From the NCBI GenBank assembly GCA_902489675.1, contig CABUAP010000091.1, forward strand, positions 1 through 5,530: a stretch of 5,530 nt of DNA, given 5' to 3'. The translations under genes were made by a program, and so were the position numbers. The DNA is from an uncultured Azospirillum sp. GTDB lineage: Bacteria > Pseudomonadota > Alphaproteobacteria > RF32 > CAG-239. Of this stretch, positions 5,224-5,530 are shown piece after piece (the first letter of the stretch is position 1; each line of letters opens with the position of its first letter). The notes beneath the pieces were generated by a model. It was given only the letters and a program-made list of their open reading frames with translations. It did not search any database and was not told the origin of the DNA.

Positions 5224-5530
5224 TTATTTCCTCCAGAAATTTCTGGTAAAAACCACCAGAACAGTTAAAATTTCCAAACGTCCGAGCAGCATTGTCACAC
5301 TCAAAACATTTTTGGCCGCACCGGACATCCAGCCAAAATTACCATCAGGACCGATAGACGGCACAATCCCGGGACCGGAATTGGTGATGCAGGCAACCGA
5401 AGCGCTGAAAGCCGTGGCAAAATCAATTCCTAAAAAGGCCAAAATGGTTGACGATACGGCAATTGTGGCAAAAAAAGCGGCAACAAACACCACAACAGAA
5501 GAAACCGCAGCCGGCGCAATCGCATATTGC
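5224..5530 (-). CDS. trkH: TrkH/KtrB-type potassium uptake protein, C-terminal part (runs off the window)
   Basis: C-terminal 101 residues of a membrane K+ transporter subunit. The frame is open to the right edge, so most of the protein lies outside. Visible: a hydrophobic segment (VVFVAAFFATIAVSSTILAFLG), a fourth pore-loop motif CITNSGPGIVPSIGP, then NFGWMSGAAKNVLSVTMLLGRLEILTVLVVF and the terminal TRNFWRK. The TNxGPG loop and the MLLGRLEI-TVLV-FWRK ending are characteristic of the TrkH branch of the Trk/Ktr/HKT superfamily, in which TrkH forms the membrane pore and TrkA-type RCK proteins gate it. No trkA is in view. A GTG lies in frame at 5493 but is internal: the family resemblance starts further upstream and the frame continues unbroken beyond it. 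The symbol trkH is given by family; KtrB or a TrkG paralogue cannot be excluded from the C-terminus alone. Confidence 0.9.
   Translation of the reverse strand, partial: QYAIAPAAVSSVVVFVAAFFATIAVSSTILAFLGIDFATAFSASVACITNSGPGIVPSIGPDGNFGWMSGAAKNVLSVTMLLGRLEILTVLVVFTRNFWRK
5229..5235 (-). promoter_or_regulatory. Ribosome binding site of the PH domain gene, inside the trkH 3' end
   Basis: Read on the - strand, TGGAGGA lies six bases before the ATG at 5222 and overlaps the final Trp-Arg codons of trkH. It supports the chosen start and suggests coupled translation. Confidence 0.8.

Noticed and set aside
1..5530. CRISPR arrays, insertion sequences, tRNA genes or prophage/defence genes
   Set aside because: No regularly spaced repeats, transposase, tRNA cloverleaf or phage/defence gene was seen. 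Apart from the 4469-4630 element, the window is ordinary chromosomal coding DNA.

Overview
The window looks like chromosomal DNA from an alphaproteobacterium of moderate to low GC content. The main reason is the gene order lpxA-lpxI-lpxB: LpxI (rather than LpxH) lying between lpxA and lpxB is typical of Alphaproteobacteria. I cannot name a genus. The AT-rich intergenic regions and many Lys/Asn codons suggest a lineage less GC-rich than Caulobacter or the rhizobia, but that is an impression, not a computed value.

Layout, left to right. (1) About 2-1033, +: an atypical class I SAM-dependent methyltransferase with a Cys-rich N-terminal part, open at the left edge. (2) 1096-1392, +: a 98-residue protein with one N-terminal membrane segment and unknown function, followed by a strong intrinsic terminator (1411-1447). 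(3) 1565-4372, +: a compact lipid A operon, lpxA, lpxI and lpxB, with overlapping junctions and an intrinsic terminator at 4388-4424. lpxB most likely starts at a TTG at 3200, inside the end of lpxI. (4) 4425-4679: a non-coding stretch holding an elaborate imperfect inverted repeat that folds as a long interrupted rod with apical hairpins. Its G-U wobble positions favour a + strand RNA. It belongs to no family I can recognise. (5) 5530-4680, -: the C-terminal end of a TrkH-type potassium transporter, running off the right edge, followed after one base by a 180-residue membrane protein with a bacterial PH (YdbS-like) domain and its own terminator.

The three lpx genes catalyse consecutive or near-consecutive steps of the Raetz pathway. 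LpxA makes UDP-3-O-acyl-GlcNAc. LpxI cleaves UDP-2,3-diacylglucosamine to lipid X. LpxB joins lipid X to another UDP-diacylglucosamine to form the lipid A disaccharide. The usual upstream partners lpxD and fabZ are absent; a terminator and an unrelated small gene sit there instead. The methyltransferase may belong to a surface-polysaccharide cluster to the left, which is inference. The most interesting unexplained item is the structured element at about 4469-4630.
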